A stretch of DNA of 45,134 nt from Planctomycetota bacterium (GTDB taxonomy: Bacteria; Planctomycetota; Phycisphaerae; UBA1845; JANYLN01): the NCBI GenBank assembly GCA_025357795.1, contig JANYLN010000048.1, positions 1 to 45,134 of the forward strand, in the 5' to 3' direction. Position numbers and translations under genes: made by a program. Below, one piece after another: positions 18,007-27,073 of the stretch; position 1 is the stretch's first letter, and each line of letters opens with the position of its first letter. The notes beneath the pieces are model-generated. The model saw only the letters and a program-made list of their open reading frames with translations, did not search any database and was not told where the DNA came from.

Positions 18007-19329
18007 ATGGCCGCTATGTATAGCCACAGGGACGTCGTTGCCCAAGTCAACGTCGATGCTCTGCTCCATAACGTGGCTGTGTTGCAGAAACAGTGCCAGC
18101 CAGGGGTTCGCATCTGTGCCGCCTTGAAGGCGAACGCCTATGGCCACGGCGTACGCGTCGTCGCCCCCGTCCTCGCCGCCGCCAGCCCCGTCAGCATGGC
18201 CGCAGTGGCCACTCTCGGCGAGGCGATCGAACTCCGCGAACTCGGATGGGCCAAACCCATCCTGCTCTTCGGTCCGATCTTCTCCGACGGCGGCCTCGCA
18301 GGCCGCAAGGACCGCCTCCGCGCCGTCCTCGACTACGACCTCACCGTCACCGCCGTCGACTTCTACGGCGTTCGCGACCTCGCCCACGAGGCCCAACTTC
18401 AAAACAAAATCGTCCGCTGCCACATCAAAATCGATAGCGGCATGGGACGCATGGGCATCTCCCCCCCCAGCGCCGTTCAGCTGGCTGAGCGCCTCCACTC
18501 CCTGCCCAACCTCAAAGTCGAAGGCATCTACACCCACTTCGCCACCGCCGGTGAGACCGATAAATCCTACTGCCTCGAGCAGCTGCGGATCTTCAAGGAA
18601 ACCGTCGCCGCCCTCCAGGCCGCCGGCGTCCGCCCCTGGCTCGTCCACGCCGCCGCCACTGGCGCCCTGCTCGACATCCCCGAAAGCCATTTCGACATGG
18701 TCCGCCCCGGCATCGGCCTCTACGGCCTCTTCCCCAGCGAGCAGATCCGCAACAAGCCCGACCTCCGACCCGTTCTCAAGGTCGTCAGCCGCCTCGTCCT
18801 GGTCAAGCAGATCAAGGCCGGCCAGACCGTCGGCTACGGCCAGACCTGGCACGCCCCACGCGACAGCGTCGTCGGCATCGTGCCCATAGGCTACCACGAC
18901 GGCTACGTCCGCTCCCTCAGCAACCGCGCCGTCATGACCATTCACAATGCCCACGCCCCCGTGGTAGGCCGCATCAGCATGGACCAGACCATCCTCGACC
19001 TGACCGATGTCCCCGGCGCGATCGTGGGCGACCCCGTCACCGTCATCGACGATGACCACGCCGCCCCCAACAGCGTAGTCAACCTCGCCCGGATCATGCA
19101 GACGATCCCCTACGAGGTGATCGCCCTGCTCGGCAATCGCGTCGCCCGCGTCGCCTACACTAGCGATACCCCCGCCCAGAAGTTCGAGACAATTAGCGCC
19201 CTGGAGGATTCCTCCCTCACCGGCGCCGCCAGCCTCGATGACTCGTCCCTGCTGGGCACCCCCAGCCCGACGACCACCCCGCACCTGGCCAACCCCGCTG
19301 CCCACCAGGTCCTGGGCAACCGCTCCTAG
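18007..19329 (+). CDS. alr: alanine racemase
   Basis: VNVDALLHNVAVLQKQ...ICAALKANAYGHGV...KIDSGMGRMGI...VEGIYTHFATA...VRPGIGLYGLFPS...GYGQTW...VPIGYHDGYVRSLSN...VVGRISMDQTILDLT. Confidence 0.95.
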   Translation: MAAMYSHRDVVAQVNVDALLHNVAVLQKQCQPGVRICAALKANAYGHGVRVVAPVLAAASPVSMAAVATLGEAIELRELGWAKPILLFGPIFSDGGLAGRKDRLRAVLDYDLTVTAVDFYGVRDLAHEAQLQNKIVRCHIKIDSGMGRMGISPPSAVQLAERLHSLPNLKVEGIYTHFATAGETDKSYCLEQLRIFKETVAALQAAGVRPWLVHAAATGALLDIPESHFDMVRPGIGLYGLFPSEQIRNKPDLRPVLKVVSRLVLVKQIKAGQTVGYGQTWHAPRDSVVGIVPIGYHDGYVRSLSNRAVMTIHNAHAPVVGRISMDQTILDLTDVPGAIVGDPVTVIDDDHAAPNSVVNLARIMQTIPYEVIALLGNRVARVAYTSDTPAQKFETISALEDSSLTGAASLDDSSLLGTPSPTTTPHLANPAAHQVLGNRS

Positions 19330-19500
19330 AATTGACAAGTCTCGCCGCCACGCCAGGCCGCGAGCAACCAAACCTATACAAGCCCGTTTACCAATCGCCG
19401 GCGTGCCCCTCGCACGCCGGCCCCTTTTTGCCGATCCACCCGCCCCAACCGCCAGGCCGCCTCCGGCCTCCCCTTCGCAGTCCAGGCTCTAGATCGGATG

Positions 19501-19600
19501 CCGTTTGTGCGTAGCGTCAGGTATTTGGGTGCCATGGTCCTGCGCCGTTGCAGGACCATGCTGCCGCTCCCGCTAAAGATAATCTGAGAACGCTCTAGCC
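19501..19600 (+). repeat. ~100-bp dispersed repeat family R3, copy 2, with hairpin
   Basis: cgtttgtgcgtagcgtcaggtatttgggtgccatggtcctgcgccgttgcaggaccatgctgccgctcccgctaaagataatctgagaacgctctagcc; hairpin 19533-19560 identical to copy 1. Confidence 0.88.
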
Positions 19601-19664
19601 CGCGCCGTGTCGTTGCCGTTGCTGATGTTGCCATCCTCCCCGCAGCCCTGAACCTCGCCCCCCC

Positions 19665-20402
19665 TCACCCCGGCTTGCACCCCAGCACCTCATTGTCATA
19701 TTTCGCCGTCACCTGCTGCCCGGGCGGCACAATTAAGAAGTCCTCATCCCACCGCCCGTCCAGGAACCGACTGATCAGCCCCAGATCGCTCGGAATCTCC
19801 TCGTACTTCCACTGGTTGCTCGCCGCCACCTTCTGCACGAAGTCCCGGTAATACGGAATGTCCCCCACATTCGTATTGATAAACGCCGCCCGGCTGTACT
19901 CGTTCGTCCAGGCGCTCTCGACCTCCATCAAATACTGCGCATTGTCCTCGCCGTACTTCTGCACATACTCCGCGAACCGCCGCTCCGCCGCCGCATTCTG
20001 CATCAGCGTGCCGTACGGATTGCCCTCGCGACTCTCCTGCCGAACGATCCACCCCGCACTGTAGTAGTACGTCCCCGGCTCCCGAACGAACTCCTCGTTG
20101 TACCGCTGCCGGCTGCCCAGCAGCACCGTAATGCAGTCGTGCGCCTTCGGAAATACCAGCGGCGTCTGCCGCGCGGTAATCCCCACCACCGCTCGGCTGC
20201 ACAGGCAGTAGCCCACCAGAATCGCCCCATACACCCCCGCCGGCACCGCGTCGATCCGTGCCTGCAGCTCGGTCCGCAACTCGTCCGGCTTTTCATGCAG
20301 CCCGAACGGCAGGAACTCCACTGACAACTCGCTCTTGCCCTGCTTGACCGCCTGCTCGAACTCCGGCTTGAACACCTCGCATGAGAGCAGCTTCAACTTC
20401 AT
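19665..20402 (-). CDS. DUF1638 domain-containing protein
   Basis: MKLKLLSCEVFKPEFEQAV...LVGYCLCSRAVVGITARQTPLVFPKAHDCITVLLGSRQRYNEEF...PGTYYYSAGWI. Confidence 0.85.
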   Translation of the reverse strand: MKLKLLSCEVFKPEFEQAVKQGKSELSVEFLPFGLHEKPDELRTELQARIDAVPAGVYGAILVGYCLCSRAVVGITARQTPLVFPKAHDCITVLLGSRQRYNEEFVREPGTYYYSAGWIVRQESREGNPYGTLMQNAAAERRFAEYVQKYGEDNAQYLMEVESAWTNEYSRAAFINTNVGDIPYYRDFVQKVAASNQWKYEEIPSDLGLISRFLDGRWDEDFLIVPPGQQVTAKYDNEVLGCKPG

Positions 20403-21033
20403 AATCGCTATTGCCCCTGCGGCCCACGCCGCCATTCAACCCTATCTCGCTCATAAGCCCGTCCCATCCCATCGGCCGCCATCATACCCGCTCAGCAGCC
20501 TTCAACTCCGCCACGCCGTTCCGCCTGGCGGTCCAGCCCGCTCCAACCCCTAGCCCATCTTACTCCCTGGCATCAGCCAATACTTATTGAAATACTTTTC
20601 TTGGCGACGATTACTACCCGCACGCTCCCGCAACGTTGACAGAAATGGCATACCCCGCTATACGTACTCCAAGCGTACAGCAGGACGAAAACGTGCTGTT
20701 GCACCGGGCGAATCCCTTCCCAGGCAGGTTAGACAAATGCGACAGAGCTACCATCCACAGGGGGCACTGCGCCGTGTCTTTTCGGTTGTTGTTGTGATCA
20801 GGTACCCTGCGACGGCACACCCCGATAGCCCCCGCCAGGCATGGTCGGAGGAGCTTGTCATTCCGAGGCCCTGCCGTGGCCGTGCTCCGGTTGTGTGCCC
20901 CCGCATCAGGTTCCGCCAACAGCCCAAGCGCCGCAGGCACTCCGCCTCCGGCCCCACGCCCACCCTTGAGGCTGTTGTCGCTCAGTTCTGCTGTTCATCC
21001 GCGTTCATCTCTGGCTGCCGTTGCCGTCGCCCC

Positions 21034-22812
21034 TCAGTCCTTCTGCCCCTTCGCTGCCAGCATCTGCTCCCGGAACGCCACCCACCGTCGCGCCGCCTGG
21101 TCCTTCGCCTGCCCCGTCTCCGCCTGCACGTAGTCGCTGTGCACCGCCATCACCTCAGTATACCGGATGGAGTAATGAGGCTGGTTGCCTGCCAGCAGCC
21201 CCTTGGAAATCTCCCGATCCCGCTTGAGGATCTCCTCCCGCGCCGCCGCCCACTCCCCCGCCGGGATCCGCTCCACCTCGTCCAGGAGTTTCTGGTACTC
21301 CCCCGCCGTCTCCCACCCCGCCCGCGCGTTGACGTGCCAGTGGAACACCCGCTGCAGCTTCTGCACGTGCAGCTCCGTCGCCGGATCGAACTTCAGGCAC
21401 GATCCCACGAAGTAGTTGTCCATCGCGTCCATTTTTCTGTAATCGATCAGCCCCCCCAGCCGGCAGATCTCATACGCCTTGGTCCCCGCGAACGGGAAGA
21501 AGATCGCCCAGCGCATCCGCCCGGGCCGGATCCGCGCGCACAGGTCGATCGTCTCATCCATCATCGCCCGCGTCTCAAAGGGCAGGCCGAACATCACGAA
21601 CGCGCTGCTGTGCAGGTGGTAGGCATCGCACAAGCCGAACGCGTCGATGATCTGCTGATTGCTCATGTGCCGGTCGAGGATCTTGCTCCGCTGCCGAGGC
21701 GAACCGCTCTCCAGCCCGAACTTCACGATCATGCACGGCGCCTCCGACAGCGCCTTCGCCATCGGCTCGGTAAAACTCTGCACGTGCGCGTTGACCACGA
21801 ACGGCGTAGCGATCCCCGCATCGCGGTACGCCTTGCAGAAGTCCACCACGTACTTCTCGTCCAGCGTGAACAGGTCGTCGTCGAAGATGAACATCTGGAT
21901 GTACGGATGGCGATCCTTGAGCGACCGCACCTCCGGGATGATCCGCTTGACCTCGTACCGCCGCAGGTACGCCGCCCGCGTCTGCCCCCCCTCCGCCTGG
22001 TAGCGGTCCGACACCTCGTGGTTCAGGCAATAACTGCACCGGTACGGGCACCCTCGGCTGGTCAGAATGCTCTGCCAGCCGTTCTTCTGCTTGAGCATCG
22101 GCTCCAGATCGAAGATCTCGTAGTCCTCCGCGGGCAGCTGGTTCAGGTCCGGGTACCGCCCCACCGCGTTCCGCCGGTACGTCCCATCCGCCAGCCGGAT
22201 GCAGAAATTCGGCGTCTCCAGCACCGCCGGGTCCTTCCGCTCCAGCCGATCCACCAGCACAGGCAGCGCCTCGTCGCACTCGCCCACCCCGACGTAGTCC
22301 CACACCCCGTACGCCCGCCCATCCTCGAGCACCTGCTGCGTGCGCATGATCGTGTGTACGCCCCCAATGACGATCGGCACCCTCCCAATCTCGCCCGCTC
22401 CCCATCTGGCGGCGCCGTCGGTGGCGCTTTCGCTCCCGACATCAGCACCCAGCCCAGCCCGCCCATCCAGCCCAGCTTTACGCTGCCACCGCGTGGCCCA
22501 GACCTGTTCAGTGGCGCCGTTGGTGGCATACCCGCCGGCTCCAGTTTCCTGGCCGCCGCCCCGGATCGCCCGCGCCAGTTCCAGCGCATACCGATACTGC
22601 TGGCTCATCACACTGAAGGCAATCAGGTCAGGCCGCAACTCGCCAATGCGTCCGATAATCTCCTCTTGGCTCGGTACAGGCCCGAACGCCTCGTTGATGT
22701 TCATCAGGCTCGTGCGATGCCCCCGCGCCTTGAGTGCCCCCGACAGGCAGGCGATCCCGTGACTGAAACCCTCTTCTGCATTGAGGTTAGGCCAGATGAA
22801 CAGTACGTGCAT
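21034..22812 (-). CDS. B12-binding domain radical SAM protein carrying an in-frame repeat-derived insertion
   Basis: MHVLFIWPNLNAEEGFSHGIACLSGALKARGHRTSL; ILTSRGCPYRCSYCLNHEV (CxxxCxxC); VPIVIGGVHTIMRTQQVLED. Insertion QETGAGGYATNGATEQVWATRWQRKAGLDGRAGLG... at 22391-22544. Confidence 0.9.
   Translation of the reverse strand: MHVLFIWPNLNAEEGFSHGIACLSGALKARGHRTSLMNINEAFGPVPSQEEIIGRIGELRPDLIAFSVMSQQYRYALELARAIRGGGQETGAGGYATNGATEQVWATRWQRKAGLDGRAGLGADVGSESATDGAARWGAGEIGRVPIVIGGVHTIMRTQQVLEDGRAYGVWDYVGVGECDEALPVLVDRLERKDPAVLETPNFCIRLADGTYRRNAVGRYPDLNQLPAEDYEIFDLEPMLKQKNGWQSILTSRGCPYRCSYCLNHEVSDRYQAEGGQTRAAYLRRYEVKRIIPEVRSLKDRHPYIQMFIFDDDLFTLDEKYVVDFCKAYRDAGIATPFVVNAHVQSFTEPMAKALSEAPCMIVKFGLESGSPRQRSKILDRHMSNQQIIDAFGLCDAYHLHSSAFVMFGLPFETRAMMDETIDLCARIRPGRMRWAIFFPFAGTKAYEICRLGGLIDYRKMDAMDNYFVGSCLKFDPATELHVQKLQRVFHWHVNARAGWETAGEYQKLLDEVERIPAGEWAAAREEILKRDREISKGLLAGNQPHYSIRYTEVMAVHSDYVQAETGQAKDQAARRWVAFREQMLAAKGQKD
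22391..22544 (-). repeat. dispersed repeat family R1, copy inside radical SAM CDS
   Basis: Minus strand: ctggagccggcgggtatgccaccaacggcgccactgaacaggtctgggccacgcggtggcagcgtaaagctgggctggatgggcgggctgggctgggtgctgatgtcgggagcgaaagcgcc; matches 25001-25349 and 40362-40450. Confidence 0.88.
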
Positions 22813-22991
22813 AACTCACCGCTCTCCAGGTCCCGCCCGCGTAACACCCACCAGCCAAGCCATTTTACGACCCCCGCACGAATCAGCCAGCTGTGGACTA
22901 GGATATAGCAAGGGCCGATAGTCTTACTGGATAGTCTCGGTCTACTGGACGGTGGCCAGACCCGGTACGTCCCTAGCGCGGGAGCCGCACC

Positions 22992-24725
22992 ATGTTTATA
23001 AGACAGCCGAATCGAATCAGACCCATGACGCTAAACCTCCTTGGCATCGGGACTTGTCGAGCCGCACTCGCTGTCGTCCTGCTCCTGGCCGCTCAGGCCG
23101 TCACAGACGCCCAGGTCCGTCAGGTCCAGACCGGCAACGCCCTCGATGCCAACCCCCAGATAGGCAGCGGCGGCTACAACACCGTCCGTCCCGTCACCAG
23201 CGGCCTCAACGGCAACCTGATCATGTCCGGTAATGTCACCGCTGGCCGGTCGTTCCAGGGCTTTAGCCCCATCTCCAACCCCAGTACCCTGCAAACGACC
23301 ATCCCCAGCGCAAACCTCTCGAACTTCATCCGCGACTCCGTCGGCCTCCAGTCCATCCAGAGCGGCCTGTCGACCTACAGTCCCAGGCCCTACTTCGATC
23401 CCTCCCAGACCGCCATAACCACCGGCGCCATCGAAAGCTTATCCCTTTTGCCACGGGACCTTAACGGTTCCTACCGCGCAAGCCAGTACCAGTACCAACT
23501 GCCCGTGGCCCCCCTCAGTTCCATCCAGCGGATAGGCCAGGCCCTCCCGACCGGCCTGCCCTACGCCGCCCCGGGTTGGGAACCCGCCGGCATCGGGATG
23601 TTCAACCCCGAACTGCTGGCGACCAGCCCAGGCCAGATCAGCCGCAACCCCCTTACCCCGTACTCAGTTAGAACGCGGCTGGAAGGCACCGAGTCTGGCC
23701 GTGACACTACCCAGGCAGGCCAGCAGGTCGACCCGGGCGAGCGCCTGGCCCAGCCCGGTACACTCCGCCTGCCCGATCTAGGCACCCTGCCCGACGCGCA
23801 GCCGGCCCAGCCGAACGAGACAACGCCCGAAACCGCGGGCCAGCCTCAAATTGCGCAGATCACTCGCTCCCTCAGGCCCAACACAGGCCGACAGCCAACA
23901 GGCGGCCCGATGAACCAACCCGCCCAGCAGGCAGCCGATCAGACCGGCTCCAGCCTGCTGACCCAGATGCAACGGTACTCTGGCGCCCAGCAGTCAGCCG
24001 TCTCCGGCACCGAGCCCCAGCAGCAACCCCAGGGCAAGCCCCTGACTCAACCCCAGCAGCAGCCGCTCGACCTCAGCGTCGCTACCGCAGGCCAGCGCCC
24101 GACCGACGAGATACGTCTTATAAAACCAGGCGCAACCCCCCTGCAACGTGAACAACTCCGCGCGGACATAGGCCGCGAGCAGGCCTCTCGCCTCGTCGAG
24201 CAGCGCCTCCGCATGCCCATCCGCTCCCTGGCCGGCGCCCGCCAGACCCAGGCCGACCAGCTGCTCGCCCAGGCCGAAGACCTCATGCGTAAGGGCGATT
24301 ACTACCGCGCCTCCGAAACCTACAACGGCGTGATCACCGCCGCCCCGGATAACGCCCTCGCCTGGCTGGGCCGGGCCAACGCCCTCCTCGCCGCAGGCGA
24401 GTACCTCCGGGCCTACGTGGCCCTGGACCGCGGCATCAGCCGATTCCCACAGATCTTACAGTTCGACTACGACCTGCCGGCCCTCATCGGCAACAAGGAC
24501 ATCCTGGACGTCCGCCGCGCCGAACTCGAGAAGATCCTGGCCGCCAACCCCGATCACCGCCTCCGCTTCCTTCTGGGCTACCTCGAGTACTACAGCGGTC
24601 CGCGCGACGTCGGCCTGCAGACCATCCAGCAGGCCGCCCAGGCCGCCCCAGCCGACACCACGATCGGCCAGGCCTACCAGATCCTCAAGCAGCGCAGCGC
24701 CGCAAGCCAACCAGCGAGGCCATAA
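22992..24725 (+). CDS. secreted TPR-containing hypothetical protein, Gln/Pro-rich
   Basis: Signal-like LLGIGTCRAALAVVLLLAAQAVTDA; C-terminal TPR-like QLLAQAEDLMRKGDYYRASETYNGVITAAPDNALAWLGRANALLAAGEYLRAYVALD. Start could be the ATG at 23025. Confidence 0.72.
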   Translation: MFIRQPNRIRPMTLNLLGIGTCRAALAVVLLLAAQAVTDAQVRQVQTGNALDANPQIGSGGYNTVRPVTSGLNGNLIMSGNVTAGRSFQGFSPISNPSTLQTTIPSANLSNFIRDSVGLQSIQSGLSTYSPRPYFDPSQTAITTGAIESLSLLPRDLNGSYRASQYQYQLPVAPLSSIQRIGQALPTGLPYAAPGWEPAGIGMFNPELLATSPGQISRNPLTPYSVRTRLEGTESGRDTTQAGQQVDPGERLAQPGTLRLPDLGTLPDAQPAQPNETTPETAGQPQIAQITRSLRPNTGRQPTGGPMNQPAQQAADQTGSSLLTQMQRYSGAQQSAVSGTEPQQQPQGKPLTQPQQQPLDLSVATAGQRPTDEIRLIKPGATPLQREQLRADIGREQASRLVEQRLRMPIRSLAGARQTQADQLLAQAEDLMRKGDYYRASETYNGVITAAPDNALAWLGRANALLAAGEYLRAYVALDRGISRFPQILQFDYDLPALIGNKDILDVRRAELEKILAANPDHRLRFLLGYLEYYSGPRDVGLQTIQQAAQAAPADTTIGQAYQILKQRSAASQPARP

Positions 24726-24767
24726 ACCTTTAGGCACGAATTCCTGGGGGGGGAGGGAGAACCGATC

Positions 24768-24893
24768 GTGACTTCCAAACAGCGTCTGTTGGCCGTTCTG
24801 CGGGGCGAACGGCCGGACCGTGTGCCCGTCAGCACCTACGAACTCAACGCCCACCATCCCGACCACTTCGAAAACCGCGAACCGTCCTATAAC
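24768..24893 (+). pseudogene. N-terminal remnant of a uroporphyrinogen decarboxylase (URO-D/MtaA-like) family gene
   Basis: MTSKQRLLAVLRGERPDRVPVSTYELNAHHPDHFENREPSYN resembles URO-D-family N-termini, then loses resemblance and runs into repeat sequence. Confidence 0.65.
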
Positions 24894-25000
24894 CGTCAAC
24901 GTCCCGCTCACCCCCCAAACCGAAGCGAACTACCTAGCTACAGAAATTTGCAAGCCATCGCCCAAAACACCGGGAGCCGGAGCGGTCTTTCGGACAGCCA

Positions 25001-25349
25001 GTGGGTGCCACCAACGGCGCCACTAAACAGGTCTGGGCCAAGCGGTCGCAGCGTGAAGCTGGGCTGGATGCGGGATCTGGGCGGGAGCGATGAGGTGAAT
25101 TCCGGACACGGGGTGGGTGCCACCAACGGCGCCACTAAACGGGTCTGGGCCACGCGGTGGCAGCGTGAAGCTGGGCGGGATGGGCGAGCTGGGCTGGGTG
25201 CAGATGCCGGGGCGAAAGCGCCACTTCCGGCGCCACTCGACGGCCGCGAGGCGGTGCCGGGCTGACGGTGGGCGGGTGGTAACTGACCGGGGAGCGGGAA
25301 TTCGGATACGAGGCGGGTGCCACTAACGGCGCCACTGAACCGCTAACAA
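25001..25349 (+). repeat. cluster of three partial/complete R1 units
   Basis: gtgggtgccaccaacggcgccactaaac at 25001 and 25113; gcgggtgccactaacggcgccactgaac at about 25313; shared downstream gtctgggcca..cggt.gcagcgtgaagctggg and upstream gaattc.gga.acg. Confidence 0.88.
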
Positions 25350-25633
25350 GGCGACCAACCACGCCAGACAAGGATGCGGGGAGAAACGGACACAAGGGGA
25401 CAGAAATGGCGATGGTCGAACGGTTTAGGAGACGGTCAGGGCGCAGCCGGGAGGTATGGTCGACGGGATGGCGGGGGGCCGGAATGGCTATAACACTATA
25501 ATGCGAGGAACGGCCGCCTGTTCTGTTGGCGTCTTCCGGATTACGCCAAAGGAGATGGTGTTTCCGGTTATTTCACAAATATCATATTATTGTCCCTGGC
25601 TAGTCCCCGTTATTCCGGATAGGAGTTCATGCC

Positions 25634-26116
25634 ATGACAACGATTGACCCCATGACCATCGTCAACAATGCTGTCACCAAAGGCGAACTGGACAAGCTTC
25701 TTTTGGGAGCGCCTGAGTACTGCTACCGCTCGCGTATGTCGCCTGCGCCCGGAAATACCGATCTGACGGAATTGCTAGATGTGCTTTACGAGCGATGGAA
25801 CCCCACAGACAGGGAAAGAGTGCGGGACGACTTGGTAAAGGCCCTGTATGCGATTGTTGAAACGTATGAAGGGCTAGGACCGGTTGCGACGTGCGTTCTC
25901 ATCGAGTCGTCGTGCAGGGCGGAAAACAGCCCAATGTTGGGCTTGCCACTGGACGATCTTGCCAACAAGCTACGCAGCGGAATCGAGCGGTTCCGCTCTC
26001 GCCTTGAGAAAGATAAGACCGGCGAAGGCAGTGAATGGCCGGATGGTCGGTTGGGCGAGTTCCGGCGGCTAAGTCGAATTACGGTAGAGCTTGGCGGGCC
26101 GTCATTCTGCGAATGA
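25634..26116 (+). CDS. hypothetical protein
   Basis: 160-codon ORF preceded by taggag; codon usage less GC-extreme than neighbours. Confidence 0.5.
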   Translation: MTTIDPMTIVNNAVTKGELDKLLLGAPEYCYRSRMSPAPGNTDLTELLDVLYERWNPTDRERVRDDLVKALYAIVETYEGLGPVATCVLIESSCRAENSPMLGLPLDDLANKLRSGIERFRSRLEKDKTGEGSEWPDGRLGEFRRLSRITVELGGPSFCE

Positions 26117-26275
26117 CGTGATTCCGGCAACGAGTGATGACCCCGAATCTTTCAGGCGTGAATCCGCCATTCTGAGGTACAAGACATGAAGACGAAGCCA
26201 GACTTTTTTTTGTCCGCAGGCGGCGAGGTTACGGGAGACCTAGCTACCCCGCGCGCCTGCTGGACAAGAGGCCGC

Positions 26276-26584
26276 ATGAATGACCAGATTCGTGACGATC
26301 ACATGCTGATCGAGGTTGAACCGCCAATCATTGGGCAGACCTACGGGCTTGGCGGGCGGGACATCACGAATCTGATTCTTTCCGCGCGTCATCAGGGCGA
26401 TACGCTTTTTCCAATCAAGGAATGGCCTTGCCACGTCTACGTTGCCCGAATATTGGACGACAGCATTATGAAGACGCTGATCTTCACAAAAGAGCAGGTG
26501 GAAGTAATCGCTTGGGGCATGATCTTCCCCACCGTTGAAGAAGCGAATGCCCTAGCGAAGGAATCCGTTAGAAATGTCACCTGA
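26276..26584 (+). CDS. hypothetical protein
   Basis: ORF MNDQIRDDHMLIEVEPPIIGQTYGLGGRDITNLILSARHQGDTLFPIKEWPCHVYVARIL...; ORF track extends to 26186. Confidence 0.5.
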   Translation: MNDQIRDDHMLIEVEPPIIGQTYGLGGRDITNLILSARHQGDTLFPIKEWPCHVYVARILDDSIMKTLIFTKEQVEVIAWGMIFPTVEEANALAKESVRNVT

Positions 26585-26858
26585 ACCATCACCAAAGAAC
26601 GTTGCTGCATTCCGCGTCCCGGCAGTGCGTTTTGTCGGTGAGCAAGACGGGCCACCCGAACGGCTTCTAAAGGATCGCCTCTGTGAGTTGTTCCGCCAGG
26701 ACAAGGCCATAAGCCCCGCTTACTTGGCCAGGGCGGATATTGGCGGGCCGAGAATCGGGGCCATCACTGATTACGGAGGCAGACAGATAGATGACGCACT
26801 CGTAAGGGCCACGGGGTCAGGCCATGATCGTCACCGCCATGCATGCCAAGAGGGTTGA
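26574..26858 (+). CDS. hypothetical protein, possibly SseB C-terminal-like fragment
   Basis: Overlaps upstream stop; VRFVGEQDGPPERLLKDRLCELFRQDKAISPAYLARADIG resembles the SseB C-terminal style; end looks degenerate. Confidence 0.35.
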   Translation: MSPEPSPKNVAAFRVPAVRFVGEQDGPPERLLKDRLCELFRQDKAISPAYLARADIGGPRIGAITDYGGRQIDDALVRATGSGHDRHRHACQEG

Positions 26859-27007
26859 GATGCCCGATGTCCCGAGCCGCTGGCGCATAGATCACCTTCC
26901 AGTCGAGCATCCTCGCCAGGCCAGGTTCCGCGCCGTGCAGGAGCCCGTCCGGACCGGCGATCATGAGACTGATTTTCCGCACGCCGATTAAACAGCCATA
27001 ACAAGAA

Positions 27008-27041
27008 AACCCCCTCCCAGCCATTCCGGCTGGAGGGGGTT
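27008..27041 (-). terminator. Rho-independent terminator for the PEP-CTERM gene
   Basis: Minus strand: AACCCCCTCCAGCC ggaat GGCTGGGAGGGGGTT followed by TTCTTGT; one-nt bulge in stem. Confidence 0.8.
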
Positions 27042-27073
27042 CTATACTGCTTCAGATACAGAAACTTCTTCGC

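Noticed and set aside
17929-19371. 480-aa minus-strand ORF
   Set aside because: Antisense to alanine racemase; composition of a shadow ORF.
20587-22908. 773-aa plus-strand ORF
   Set aside because: Antisense to the radical SAM gene; Arg/Pro/His-rich low-complexity translation with no recognisable domain.
26764-27024. 86-aa minus ORF with DWKVIYAPAARDIGHLNPLG
   Set aside because: Possibly a gene fragment, but I recognise no family and it overlaps other ORFs and the terminator region.
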